Assembly: GCF_014650675.1 (NCBI RefSeq)
Contig: NZ_BMVK01000020.1
Span: 62,001-126,000, forward strand
Length of the DNA: 64,000 nucleotides
From: Streptomyces anulatus
Lineage (GTDB): Bacteria; Actinomycetota; Actinomycetes; Streptomycetales; Streptomycetaceae
Reading direction: 5' to 3'
Shown here: piece after piece, positions 32,020 through 40,250 of the stretch
How the letters are laid out: each line of letters starts with the position of its first letter
Numbering within the stretch: position 1 is the first letter of the stretch
Notes under the pieces: model-generated
What the model saw: only the letters and a program-made list of their open reading frames with translations
Told to the model about the DNA's origin: nothing
Database searches by the model: none
Program-made: the position numbers and the translations under genes

Positions 32020-33288
32020 GTGGCGTTGGACGAATCCAGGACGAGCGGCACGCACAGCGGCGGCTGTACGTGTGGCGACTGCCCGCACGGAGCCCGTCAC
32101 GGACACCGGCGCGCCGTCGCCGCGTTCCTGGCCAAACGGGACGAACTGGCTGCGGGCAAGGGCCTCCCCGCCGGGGTCGCCCAGTCCGCGTCCGCGTCCC
32201 GGCAGTGGGTGTCCGACGAGCTGACCGGATCCGCCCGCACCGTCGCCGAACGGGCCCGGGAAGCCGGTGACGCCTGGCTCCACCAGGTCTGGCGGGGGAC
32301 GTTGTTCGCCGTCTGGGGTGCGGCCGGGGCGCTCCTCGTCGGTGCGAGCCTCACCGCGATCGGGGCCGGCTGGTCCACCGCCCGTACCGCCGGGCTGATC
32401 GCGGCCCTCCTCACGGCCGGGCTGCTCACCGCCGCCGCCCGCTTCCACCGCGCCCGGGGCGGCCTCCTCGCCCCGCTGATCGGCGAGGACAACCGGCTCT
32501 CCACCTCCCGTACGGTCGCCGCGGCCTGGGTGCTGCTGGCCGTCTTCGCCGTTCTCGTTCTCGCCCTGCAACTGGCGGGCGCCTCCGACCCGGAGAAAAG
32601 GGACGCGCTGATCGAGGGGCTCGACCTCGTGCGCTCCGCCGGGGTCGTGACCGTGCTGGCGCTCGTCTGCACGGTCGCCGTCGTCGTACGGCGCGTGGTG
32701 ACCGTACGGGTGCTGGGCCAGCGGCTCCAGAAGCTGCGCGCCGACCGGCCGCGCGCCGCCGACCTGCTCACCGACGACTCGGGGCGCGGCTCCTTCACCG
32801 ATGTGCAGTACGTGCTGGTCAGCGCCGTCGCCGTGCTGTTCTCCGCGGTCCGCCTGGCCCGCCGCCCCGAGCAGCTGCCCGACCTGCCGTGGGGGCTCGC
32901 GCTCCTGGTGGCCGTCTCGGCGGCCACCTACTTCGCCGGGAAGTACACGGAGGGCGGCCGGCCCGTCGTGCTGTCCGTCGTGCGGGCCCGGGAGGCCGGG
33001 GACCTGGACGCCCCGATCCGGACCGGCGACGACATCGAGATCCGGGGCGCGGGCTTCGTACCGCCCGGCGCGGGCAGCCCCGACCGGCTGGCCCGGCTCG
33101 TCGTGCGGATCGGCACGGTCCATGTCCACGTACCGCTGATCCCGGTCGCCGGGGGCTTCGCCAACCCGACCGACACCGTCCTGACCGTGCCCGTCCCGGT
33201 CGAGGTCGAGCCGGGGACGGTGGACGTCCAGGTCGTCACCGCCGCCGGGGTGGAGACCAACCGCTGCCCGATCGACGTCACGGACTGA
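32020..33288 (+). CDS. Multi-helix membrane protein
   Basis: The product is 422 residues from GTG 32020. An N-terminal segment has a Cys/His-rich patch (CTCGDCPHG). Hydrophobic helices lie at about 95-115, 125-140, 165-190, 210-230, 260-275 and 285-305. A soluble C-terminal beta domain follows (VVLSVVRAREAGDLDAPIRTGD to VTAAGVETNRCPIDVTD), which looks like an IPT/TIG-like fold. No enzymatic motif is visible. The function is unknown. Confidence 0.8.
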   Translation: MALDESRTSGTHSGGCTCGDCPHGARHGHRRAVAAFLAKRDELAAGKGLPAGVAQSASASRQWVSDELTGSARTVAERAREAGDAWLHQVWRGTLFAVWGAAGALLVGASLTAIGAGWSTARTAGLIAALLTAGLLTAAARFHRARGGLLAPLIGEDNRLSTSRTVAAAWVLLAVFAVLVLALQLAGASDPEKRDALIEGLDLVRSAGVVTVLALVCTVAVVVRRVVTVRVLGQRLQKLRADRPRAADLLTDDSGRGSFTDVQYVLVSAVAVLFSAVRLARRPEQLPDLPWGLALLVAVSAATYFAGKYTEGGRPVVLSVVRAREAGDLDAPIRTGDDIEIRGAGFVPPGAGSPDRLARLVVRIGTVHVHVPLIPVAGGFANPTDTVLTVPVPVEVEPGTVDVQVVTAAGVETNRCPIDVTD

Positions 33289-33407
33289 CCGTCACCCGGT
33301 CCCCGGGCGAATTTCCGCCGCCGATCGCGTCCCAGCCCTGGTGAGCAGCGCGCCCAGGGCGTACGTATGGTCGAGGTGACGGGACTTCGGGAAGTAGGGC
33401 AGCGGTG

Positions 33408-33917
33408 ATGAACGGTTACGGCGGCGGATCGTACGGTCTGGGCGAGCGCAGGACGCTGAAGGAGCAGGCGGGCACGTACGCCCTGCTGCCCCTGCGGATC
33501 TTCCTCGGCGTCACCTTCGTCTACGCGGGCCTCGACAAGCTCACGGACAGCGCGTTCCTGTCCGCGACCGGCACCGGGTCCATCGGCGAGATGATGCGCG
33601 GGGTGCGCGACTCCTCCGCGATCCCCGCCCTCGTCGACCTGGCGCTGAAGAGCCCCGAGGGCTTCGGCTACGCCATCGCGACCGGTGAACTCCTCGTCGG
33701 ACTCGGCACCCTCGTCGGCCTCTGGGCCCGGCTCGCGGCGCTCGGCGGCGCGCTGATCTCGCTGAGCCTCTGGCTGACCGTGAGCTGGCAGGCCACCCCG
33801 TACTACTACGGCAACGACCTGCCCTATCTGATGGCGTGGCTGCCGCTGGTGCTCGCGGGCGCCGCCGTGTTCTCCGCCGACGCCTTCCTCGCCTCGCGCC
33901 GCCGCCGCAGCATGTAG
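33408..33917 (+). CDS. DoxX family membrane protein
   Basis: The product is 169 residues from ATG 33408; GTG 33405 directly before is equally possible. The DoxX signature LRIFLGVTFVYAGLDKLTDSAF is followed by three more hydrophobic helices. In other actinobacteria DoxX proteins partner with SodA or SseA in thiol and oxidative stress resistance; those partners are not here. The 3' end overlaps the opposite-strand gene at 33824-34087 by 94 bp. Confidence 0.88.
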   Translation: MNGYGGGSYGLGERRTLKEQAGTYALLPLRIFLGVTFVYAGLDKLTDSAFLSATGTGSIGEMMRGVRDSSAIPALVDLALKSPEGFGYAIATGELLVGLGTLVGLWARLAALGGALISLSLWLTVSWQATPYYYGNDLPYLMAWLPLVLAGAAVFSADAFLASRRRRSM

Positions 33918-34087
33918 GCGGCCCACGTCACCGTCGCGGCCAGCCACAGCCCGCCGAGGAACAGCGGCAGGAAGAACGTCCACGGGACCTCCCAGGCCCC
34001 GGCGGCGTCGGCCGCGTACCCGCCGGCCAGGCCCAGCATCACCAGGCCGGCCACCGCGCGGCCGGGCCGGAATTCATGACGCAGCAC
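33824..34087 (-). CDS. Small two-helix membrane protein
   Basis: The product is 87 residues from GTG 34087, which overlaps the end of the PspC gene by 14 bp, suggesting translational coupling. Two hydrophobic helices (GLVMLGLAGGYAADAAG and TFFLPLFLGGLWLAATVTWAAYML) are followed by a basic, then Ala/Ser-rich tail. It overlaps the DoxX gene tail-to-tail by 94 bp. I give it moderate weight because its helices are clear, but overlap with a better-supported gene is unusual. Confidence 0.55.
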   Translation of the reverse strand: MLRHEFRPGRAVAGLVMLGLAGGYAADAAGAWEVPWTFFLPLFLGGLWLAATVTWAAYMLRRRREARKASAENTAAPASTSGSHAIR

Positions 34088-35426
34088 GAGTGACCTCCAC
34101 CTGTCCGATGCCGACTTCCAGCACCAGTTCGATCGTTCCGGCGGGCTTCGTGCCCGAGGGCGGCGGCAGCGTCCGCTGCTTCGCCTCGTCACTGTTGATC
34201 CGGACCTGGACCCGCTGCCCCTCCTCCAGCCGGATCTCCCCGAGACCCGCCTCGGCGCGCACCTTCACCACCACGTTCTTCGGCACGACGACGGCCGCCC
34301 GCCCCGCCGCCACATCGAGCCCCGTGCGGACGGTCTCGCCCTTGGGCACCTTCAGCCGGGACAGATCCAGCCGGGCGTCGCCCGTGCTCAGCTCGTAGTG
34401 CGGCGCTACGGCGGACACCGAGGCGGGCCGCCACTCCTGGCGGGCCCACGACGTGTCGATGTCCTTCGGCAGCACCGCCGCACCCGCCAGCAGACCCGCC
34501 GTGATCATCGCCATCAGCACCGTGCCGAAACCGGTCCGCCCCAGCACCGAGGCGATCAGCAGACCGAACCCGAACACCGCGAGGGCGGCGACCAGGCCGA
34601 TCTGGAGGGCGACGCCCAGCGGCTGCTGCTCCCAGCTCAGCCCGGTGCCCAGACCGCCCGCCACCAGCGCCGCCAGGAAGACCGGGCCGCCGATGGAGCG
34701 CGGCCCGCGCTCCACGGGCGACGGCCGGGGCGTCAGGAACGGGGCGTCCGGACGGGGCCGCCCGGCCTTCACCCCGGCGCGCGCCGTGCCGGCGTCCGTG
34801 TCCGGCGGACCCCACAGATACCCGGAGCCGACCGGCCCCGTGGTCCCGTCCTTGACGATCGGGTCCCGCCACCACGACGGACTGCCCGGCGTCGGCGGGG
34901 CCTTCACCTCCGGCGGCGGCGTGCCGAGGCCGCCGGTGTGCGCGGGGCCGGGAGGGGCGGCCGGTGCGCCGGGCGGGGCCGCCGGGTCCTCCGGGGCCCC
35001 CGCCGTCCGCCGGGACTGCGTCCACACGGAGAAGCCGACGACGGCCAGCGTCAGCAGCGCGGCGAACGCCAGCATCTCCCGGTTGTGCAGCATCGACAGG
35101 AACAGCCCGCAGCCGATCAGCGCCAGCAGCAGCGCCACCAGGGACGCCCCGTCGACCCGTCCCGACAGCAGTTTGCGCGCCTCGTTCTCGTCGTCGCCGT
35201 CCGCGGGCAGCAGCAGCCAGGCGAAGCCGTAGAAGATCAGACCGATGCCTCCGGTCGCCGACAGCACACCGAGCACGATCCGGAAGATCACCGGATCCAC
35301 GTCGCAGTACCGGCCGAGTCCGCCGCACACCCCGGCGACGACCTTCTGTCGCGGGGTGCGCCGCAGCGTCGGCTTCGGCGCTTCGGGGGGCGCGACGCCG
35401 GGAGCGGCGTCCGAGGGAGCGGTCAT
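34074..35426 (-). CDS. PspC domain membrane protein with C-terminal LiaF-like region
   Basis: The product is 450 residues from ATG 35426 (GGAGG site). Residues 20-80 are a PspC domain (KVVAGVCGGLGRYCDVDPVIFRI, then a helix). More helices follow, then a disordered Pro/Gly linker. The C-terminal 120 residues are a repetitive beta region (DARLDLSRLKVP, VVVPKNVVVKV, IELVLEVGIGQVEV), like the toast-rack domain of LiaF and other cell-envelope stress proteins. It is divergent from the PspC-histidine kinase gene with 216 bp between starts, so both are probably controlled together. Confidence 0.87.
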   Translation of the reverse strand: MTAPSDAAPGVAPPEAPKPTLRRTPRQKVVAGVCGGLGRYCDVDPVIFRIVLGVLSATGGIGLIFYGFAWLLLPADGDDENEARKLLSGRVDGASLVALLLALIGCGLFLSMLHNREMLAFAALLTLAVVGFSVWTQSRRTAGAPEDPAAPPGAPAAPPGPAHTGGLGTPPPEVKAPPTPGSPSWWRDPIVKDGTTGPVGSGYLWGPPDTDAGTARAGVKAGRPRPDAPFLTPRPSPVERGPRSIGGPVFLAALVAGGLGTGLSWEQQPLGVALQIGLVAALAVFGFGLLIASVLGRTGFGTVLMAMITAGLLAGAAVLPKDIDTSWARQEWRPASVSAVAPHYELSTGDARLDLSRLKVPKGETVRTGLDVAAGRAAVVVPKNVVVKVRAEAGLGEIRLEEGQRVQVRINSDEAKQRTLPPPSGTKPAGTIELVLEVGIGQVEVTRAAS

Positions 35427-35642
35427 GCCTCCATGGTGACGGGCCGGACCGCTGGCCGGGACCCGCGACGACCCTGGACGGTCCCTGATATTGCTCGCGT
35501 GCGCCCCTGAAGGGCCGGGGCGCGCACGCCGGGCGGAGCGGCCGGGGGAGCTGTCACCAGGTGCACGCGGGGGACAGCATCAGGGTCACTTCGGGGGCCG
35601 ACCCTGATGCCGCCCCGCGTCCGCGCGTGTGACGATCGGGGT

Positions 35643-36929
35643 ATGCCAGCCGCCACCGCCCGAGCCGCCAGCTCCCTCGCCGCCGACCCGGAGGAGCCCG
35701 CGCCGCGCAAGCTCTACCGCAGCGCCGACGGCCGGCTGCTCGGCGGCGTCGCGCGCGGGCTCGCCGGACACCTCGGGCTGCCCGTCGCCTGGGTGCGGTT
35801 CCTCTTCCTCGGACTGTTCTTCACCGACGGCCTCGGCGCGGTCCTCTACGCGGTGTTCTGGATCGTCGTGCCGCTCGGCGTCGGCGGCGTCGACGCCCCG
35901 CGCTCGGTGTTCGAGACCTCGGCGGACGGCCGCCGCAAGCTCCGCAAGCCGGACAGGGGCCAGGTCTTCGCGCTGGTCGCCCTGACCGTCGGGGCCGTCG
36001 CGTTCGTCGTCAACGTCGACATGGGCAGCGAGGCCGACCGCTACATCTGGCCCACCCTCCTGATCGGCGCGGGCTCCGTCCTGGTCTGGCGGCAGGCGGA
36101 CAACGCCCGCCGCGCCCGCTGGATGGAGACCGGCCGCAACCGCAAGCTGCTCCACCTGGCCCGCGGACTCGCCGGAGTGGCCCTCGTCGGCCTCGGCCTC
36201 GCCGTGTTCATGGTGGTGCGCGGCTCGGCCGCCCAGCTCGGCAACGTGCTCACCGCGGCCATCGCCGTGCTCACCGGCATCGCCCTGCTCGCCGGCCCCT
36301 ATCTGGTGCGGATGACCCAGGACCTCTCCGAGGAGCGCCTGATGCGCATCCGCGCCCAGGAGCGGGCCGAGGTCGCCGCCCACGTCCACGACTCCGTGCT
36401 GCACACCCTCACCCTGATCCAGCGCAACGCCGACGACGGCGGCGAGGTCAGACGCCTCGCCCGCGCCCAGGAGCGCGAGCTGCGCAACTGGCTCTACAAC
36501 CCCGAGGGCACCGGCAAGGACGAGGACGACGAGCCGGAGACCCTGGCGGAGGCGGTCAAACGGGCCGCCGCCGAGGTCGAGGACAAGCACGGGGTGCCGC
36601 TGGAGGTCGTCGTGGTCGGCGACTGCCCCCTCGACGACAAGGTGACCGCGCAGATGCAGGCCGCGCGCGAGGCGATGGTCAACGCCGCCAAGTACGGTGG
36701 CGAGGGCGGCGCCGTCCAGGTCTTCGCGGAGGTCGAGGGCCGCACGGTCTTCGTGTCCGTACGGGACCGGGGTCCGGGATTCGACCTCGACGAGGTTCCC
36801 GGGGACCGGATGGGCGTACGAGAATCAATCATCGGCCGGATGCAGCGCAACGGCGGCAGCGCCCGGCTGCGTTCGGTGCCCGGCGGGGGCACCGAGGTCG
36901 AGCTGGAGATGGAAAGGGCGAGCGAATGA
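35643..36929 (+). CDS. PspC-domain sensor histidine kinase
   Basis: The product is 428 residues from ATG 35643. A PspC domain (residues 22-80) precedes four more membrane helices. A NarL-type kinase core follows: the phospho-accepting helix with H249 (HVHDSVLHTLTLIQ), an N-box-like AREAMVNAAKYG, and the G-boxes DRGPGFD and GMGV(R/E)-type residues. The stop overlaps the response regulator start by four bases (ATGA), so the pair is translationally coupled. The same sensory PspC domain is present in the divergent membrane protein, which suggests that both sense envelope state. Confidence 0.93.
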   Translation: MPAATARAASSLAADPEEPAPRKLYRSADGRLLGGVARGLAGHLGLPVAWVRFLFLGLFFTDGLGAVLYAVFWIVVPLGVGGVDAPRSVFETSADGRRKLRKPDRGQVFALVALTVGAVAFVVNVDMGSEADRYIWPTLLIGAGSVLVWRQADNARRARWMETGRNRKLLHLARGLAGVALVGLGLAVFMVVRGSAAQLGNVLTAAIAVLTGIALLAGPYLVRMTQDLSEERLMRIRAQERAEVAAHVHDSVLHTLTLIQRNADDGGEVRRLARAQERELRNWLYNPEGTGKDEDDEPETLAEAVKRAAAEVEDKHGVPLEVVVVGDCPLDDKVTAQMQAAREAMVNAAKYGGEGGAVQVFAEVEGRTVFVSVRDRGPGFDLDEVPGDRMGVRESIIGRMQRNGGSARLRSVPGGGTEVELEMERASE

Positions 36930-37621
36930 CCGAGAACACCGAAGCCACCGGGGGCCCGGAGCGACGGGTACGGGTCGTGCTCGTCGACGACCACCGGATG
37001 TTCCGCACCGGGGTGCAGGCCGAGATCGGCCGCACCGAGGAGACCGGTGTCGAGGTGGTCGGCGAGGCCGCCGACGTCGACCAGGCGGTCACCGTCATCA
37101 CGGCGACCCGCCCCGAGGTCGTCCTCCTCGACGTCCACCTCCCGGGCGGCGGCGGCGTCGAGGTGCTCCGCCGCTGTGCCCCCATGATGGGCACGGCCGA
37201 GAACCCGGTCCGCTTCCTCGCGCTGTCCGTCTCGGACGCCGCGGAGGACGTCATCGGCGTCATCCGGGGCGGTGCGCGCGGCTACGTCACCAAGACGATC
37301 ACCGGCACCGATCTGGTGAACTCGGTCTTCCGGGTCCAGGAGGGCGACGCGGTCTTCTCGCCGCGGCTGGCCGGTTTCGTCCTGGACGCCTTCGCCTCCA
37401 CGGACGCCCCGCCGGTCGACGAGGACCTGGACCGCCTCACCCAGCGCGAGCGCGAGGTGCTGCGGCTGATCGCGCGCGGGTACGCGTACAAGGAGATCGC
37501 CAAGCAGCTGTTCATCTCGGTGAAGACGGTCGAGTCGCACGTGTCGGCGGTCCTCAGGAAGCTCCAGCTCTCCAACCGGCACGAACTGACCCGGTGGGCG
37601 ACGGCACGACGCCTGGTCTGA
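36926..37621 (+). CDS. NarL/LuxR-family response regulator
   Basis: The 231-residue protein starts at ATG 36926, inside the kinase stop. The receiver has D21-D22 and the phospho-acceptor D69 (VVLLDVHLPG), with the conserved Lys in GYVTKTI. The C-terminal LuxR helix-turn-helix is LTQREREVLRLIARGYAYKEIAKQL. It is the partner of the upstream PspC kinase. Likely targets include the divergent PspC gene; this is inferred from gene order. Confidence 0.94.
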   Translation: MTENTEATGGPERRVRVVLVDDHRMFRTGVQAEIGRTEETGVEVVGEAADVDQAVTVITATRPEVVLLDVHLPGGGGVEVLRRCAPMMGTAENPVRFLALSVSDAAEDVIGVIRGGARGYVTKTITGTDLVNSVFRVQEGDAVFSPRLAGFVLDAFASTDAPPVDEDLDRLTQREREVLRLIARGYAYKEIAKQLFISVKTVESHVSAVLRKLQLSNRHELTRWATARRLV

Positions 37622-37637
37622 GGCCGTCGCCCACCGG
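37591..37637 (+). terminator. Hairpin spanning the response regulator stop codon
   Basis: Fourteen-base perfect arms, 37591-37604 (inside the last codons) and 37624-37637 (after the stop), with a 19-base loop that holds the stop codon. It may end transcription or protect the 3' end. Confidence 0.5.
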
Positions 37638-37694
37638 TCGGACCGAGGCCGTCGCCCACTGCTCGGACCGAGGCCGCCGTCCTCCTGTCGGTCC
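37620..37694. repeat. Three 25-bp tandem repeats after the response regulator gene
   Basis: Units begin at 37620, 37645 and 37670, each starting GAGGCCG and ending (G/T)CGG(A/T)CC. The first two differ by three bases and the third is more diverged. The array starts at the stop codon of the response regulator gene. Unit 1 also forms one arm of the preceding hairpin. Confidence 0.75.
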
Positions 37695-37705
37695 GGGGCC
37701 GTGGT

Positions 37706-38473
37706 TCAGCCGCCGGCCGGGTCGAGCGAGATGTTGACCTTCTCGCCGATCCGGCGGTAGCCGATGCCCGCGTAGACCCGCTCGACGTCGGCATCGCCGG
37801 GCTCCAGCCAGACCGTCCGGCAGCCCTGGGTGAAGGCCCGTTCCGTCAGCCAGGCCGAGAGCGCGGCCCCGACGCCGCGACGACGGAAGGGAGCGGCGAC
37901 GGCGAGTCCGGCCAGTTCGCTCAGGCCGTCGATCGCGGCCGAGCAGCCGCCGACGCCGGCCGGCGCGCCGTCGAGGACGGCCAGCGCCGCGACCCCGTCG
38001 CCGGTGGCCGCCGCGCGCAGCCAGTCGGTCGCCCCCGGGTCGGGCTCGCCCTCGCCGCCGAAACCCTGGTGCTGGACGCGGGCGGCACCGGTGAACTCCG
38101 CCTCGGTGACCGGGGTGCCGATGCGGAGTCCGTCGACAGGTTTCGGCGTCCGGAGGTCCTCGGGGCCGCAGGCGAGCAGCGGGGCGCGGTTCTCCACGGT
38201 GAAACCGGCGGCGAGCAGGGCCGGTTCGACGGCCGGGGCCCAGGCGGGCAGGAACTCCAGGCGGGGGAGCCGTTCGTGCTTCCCGAACGCGTCGACCAGG
38301 GCCGCCACGTCGTCCGCCGTGGGTTCCGCGCCCCGGTCGGGGATGGCGTAGTTGGCGTACTTCAGTTCCCAGCCCGGGTTGTGCCGGACGGTGAACGGGC
38401 CCACCCGGTAGTGGGACGGGGAGCGCAGTGCGAGCGCGCGGGCGTAGTCCTGGACGGCGTTCGCCATCGTCAT
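37706..38473 (-). CDS. GNAT family acetyltransferase
   Basis: The product is 255 residues from ATG 38473 (GAAGGA site). The acetyl-CoA-binding signature is SELAGLAVAAPFRRRGVGAALSAWL, with a C-terminal strand (VERVYAGIGYRRIGEKVNISL). The N-terminal 100 residues resemble a second, degenerate GNAT half. The substrate is unknown. Confidence 0.88.
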   Translation of the reverse strand: MTMANAVQDYARALALRSPSHYRVGPFTVRHNPGWELKYANYAIPDRGAEPTADDVAALVDAFGKHERLPRLEFLPAWAPAVEPALLAAGFTVENRAPLLACGPEDLRTPKPVDGLRIGTPVTEAEFTGAARVQHQGFGGEGEPDPGATDWLRAAATGDGVAALAVLDGAPAGVGGCSAAIDGLSELAGLAVAAPFRRRGVGAALSAWLTERAFTQGCRTVWLEPGDADVERVYAGIGYRRIGEKVNISLDPAGG

Positions 38474-38515
38474 ACGGGAGTTCCTTCGGCGGGAGAGCGG
38501 GACCGGCGCGGCGGA

Positions 38516-39592
38516 CTATGCCACCCGGGTCGCTCCGGCGAAAGGCATTTCATCGACGGGCGCGATGCGGACCGGTGCTCCGGGGCGCGGGGCGTGGATC
38601 ATCTGGCCGCCGCCGATGTAGAGGCCGACATGGCTGATCCCGGAGTAGAAGAACACCAGGTCCCCGGGGGCCAGTTGGGAGCGCGGGATCCGGGCTCCGG
38701 CGTTGATCTGGGTGTAGGTGGTGCGCGGCAGGCTCACGCCCGCCGCCTTCCAGGCCGCCTGGGTCAGGCCCGAGCAGTCGAAGGCGTTGGGGCCCGTCGC
38801 GCCCCAGACGTACGGCTTGCCGATCGCGCCGTGCGCGAAGGCGATGGCCTGTGCGGCGCGGGAGCCGGGCGCGGCGACCGGGACGCGGCCGGCGGAGCGG
38901 TCGGCGTGGGACGGGCCGCCGCCGTGCCGGGCGTCGGCGGCGTGTTCGTAGGCGGCGCGCTCGTCGGCGGTCAGGGTGTCCAGCAGCTTGCGGGCGTCGG
39001 CCAGCTTGGTGCGGATCGCGGTGCGGTGTTCGCGCAGCTCGGTGCGGCGGGCGGCGAGGCGTTCGGTCTCCTGGTCGGCGCGGGCCTTGACGCCGGTGAT
39101 CTGGGAGACCTGCCGCCGGATACCGCGCAGCAGGCCGTTCTGCCGGTCTCCCGCCCGGTCGAGGTAGGAGGCGCGTTGCAGATAGGCGTCGGGGTCGGAG
39201 GAGAGCGCCAGTTGCACGGCCGGGTCGAGGGTGCCGCTGCGGTACTGCGCGGTGGCCAGCGAACCGAGGGCGTGCCGGGCGGTGTTGAGGCGGGCGGTGC
39301 GGCGGGCGGCCTCGTCGGTGAGGGCGTCGACGGTGCGGGTGGCGGCGTCCGCCTTCTCCTTCGCCCCGTTGTACTTCTCCGTGGCGACCTCGGCGTCGTG
39401 GTACAGCCGGTCGACCTCCGCCCTGACCTGCGAGGCGGTGGGGGCCGGTTCGGCGGGGGCCGCGCCCGCCCCGGTGACCGAGCCGGCGGTGGCGGCCCCG
39501 GCGAGCGCCAGGGTGGCGGCGGTGCGGGCAGCAGAGCCGGTGAGCGGGCGCTGCTTGGGTTTTCGGTGGGCTGACCTGCGGTGCGCTGCCAC
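38516..39592 (-). CDS. Secreted NlpC/P60 peptidoglycan hydrolase
   Basis: The product is 358 residues from GTG 39592 with AGGAAGGA upstream. A signal peptide (about 20-50) precedes a long helical coiled-coil region (residues about 55-225), as in RipA/RpfB-associated enzymes. A C-terminal NlpC/P60 domain carries the catalytic Cys in AFDCSGLTQAAW and a His in SGISHVGLYIGGG. It cleaves stem peptides in the cell wall. No c-di-AMP riboswitch is visible upstream, unlike its paralogue at 40251-41432. Paralogues of this type are common in Streptomyces. Confidence 0.92.
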   Translation of the reverse strand: MAAHRRSAHRKPKQRPLTGSAARTAATLALAGAATAGSVTGAGAAPAEPAPTASQVRAEVDRLYHDAEVATEKYNGAKEKADAATRTVDALTDEAARRTARLNTARHALGSLATAQYRSGTLDPAVQLALSSDPDAYLQRASYLDRAGDRQNGLLRGIRRQVSQITGVKARADQETERLAARRTELREHRTAIRTKLADARKLLDTLTADERAAYEHAADARHGGGPSHADRSAGRVPVAAPGSRAAQAIAFAHGAIGKPYVWGATGPNAFDCSGLTQAAWKAAGVSLPRTTYTQINAGARIPRSQLAPGDLVFFYSGISHVGLYIGGGQMIHAPRPGAPVRIAPVDEMPFAGATRVA

Positions 39593-39690
39593 GGGGGCGG
39601 CATCCTTCCTGTCGGCTGCCCGCCGGGGGATATCGGCGGGTCCGTGAAGGACGCTAATCCCGGTGCCGGGAAAACAGTCGTCATGACTGC

Positions 39691-39757
39691 TATTGCCCTG
39701 ATGTGACGTTTCTGCGGTCATGATTGATCAGCGATACGCCCGTACATCAGGGCAATA
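39691..39757. repeat. 14-bp perfect inverted repeat upstream of both an NlpC/P60 gene and a membrane gene
   Basis: TATTGCCCTGATGT (39691-39704) and ACATCAGGGCAATA (39744-39757) are exact inverted copies 39 bp apart, in an AT-rich divergent intergenic region. Two binding sites for one regulator, or one looped operator, would fit. A second pair, AAGGTTT (39786-39792) and AAACCTT (39809-39815), lies 24 bp before the membrane gene start. Confidence 0.55.
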
Positions 39758-39838
39758 CGGTCAATACCGGAGTTAGCGCATAAGGAAGGTTTGCCTCACT
39801 GAAAGGTAAAACCTTGGCCATGGCTAGGCTCCGGAGCC

Positions 39839-40192
39839 ATGGACGTACTCATCAATGTCTTCGTCGCCCTGCACATCATCGGCATCGCCTCCCTGCTGGG
39901 CGGCTTCCTGACGCAGATGAAGGCCATGGGGGCCGGCACCGCCCGGTTCATCCCCGCCATGCTGCACGGCGCGCTGACCATGCTCGTCACCGGCGTCGCC
40001 CTGGTCGGACTCAACCAGGCCGACGACCAGACCGTGAACAACGTCAAGATCGGCATCAAGCTCGCGCTGCTGGTCGTGATCCTCGCCCTCGTCTACGTCA
40101 AGCGGGACGACGAGACGGTGGACAAGGGCGCGTTCGCCGCGGTCGGCGGACTGACGGCCGCCAACATCTTCATCGCCACGGTCTGGACCTGA
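39839..40192 (+). CDS. Small membrane protein, about four helices
   Basis: The product is 117 residues from ATG 39839. Helices lie at about 5-25, 38-58, 70-86 and 98-115, with basic loops. No enzymatic motif is seen. The family appears in Streptomyces next to NlpC/P60 genes, but the function is unknown. Confidence 0.82.
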   Translation: MDVLINVFVALHIIGIASLLGGFLTQMKAMGAGTARFIPAMLHGALTMLVTGVALVGLNQADDQTVNNVKIGIKLALLVVILALVYVKRDDETVDKGAFAAVGGLTAANIFIATVWT

Positions 40193-40250
40193 GCCCGCGC
40201 GGCGTGCGCCCGCTCCGGGCGGGGCGCACACTCCGCGCCGGGAACCCGCT

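Noticed and set aside
39593..39838. A second c-di-AMP riboswitch before the other NlpC/P60 gene
   Set aside because: None of the conserved ydaO blocks (GGGGTGAATC, CCGAACCCG, TAGGCGG) appear in order on the minus strand there.
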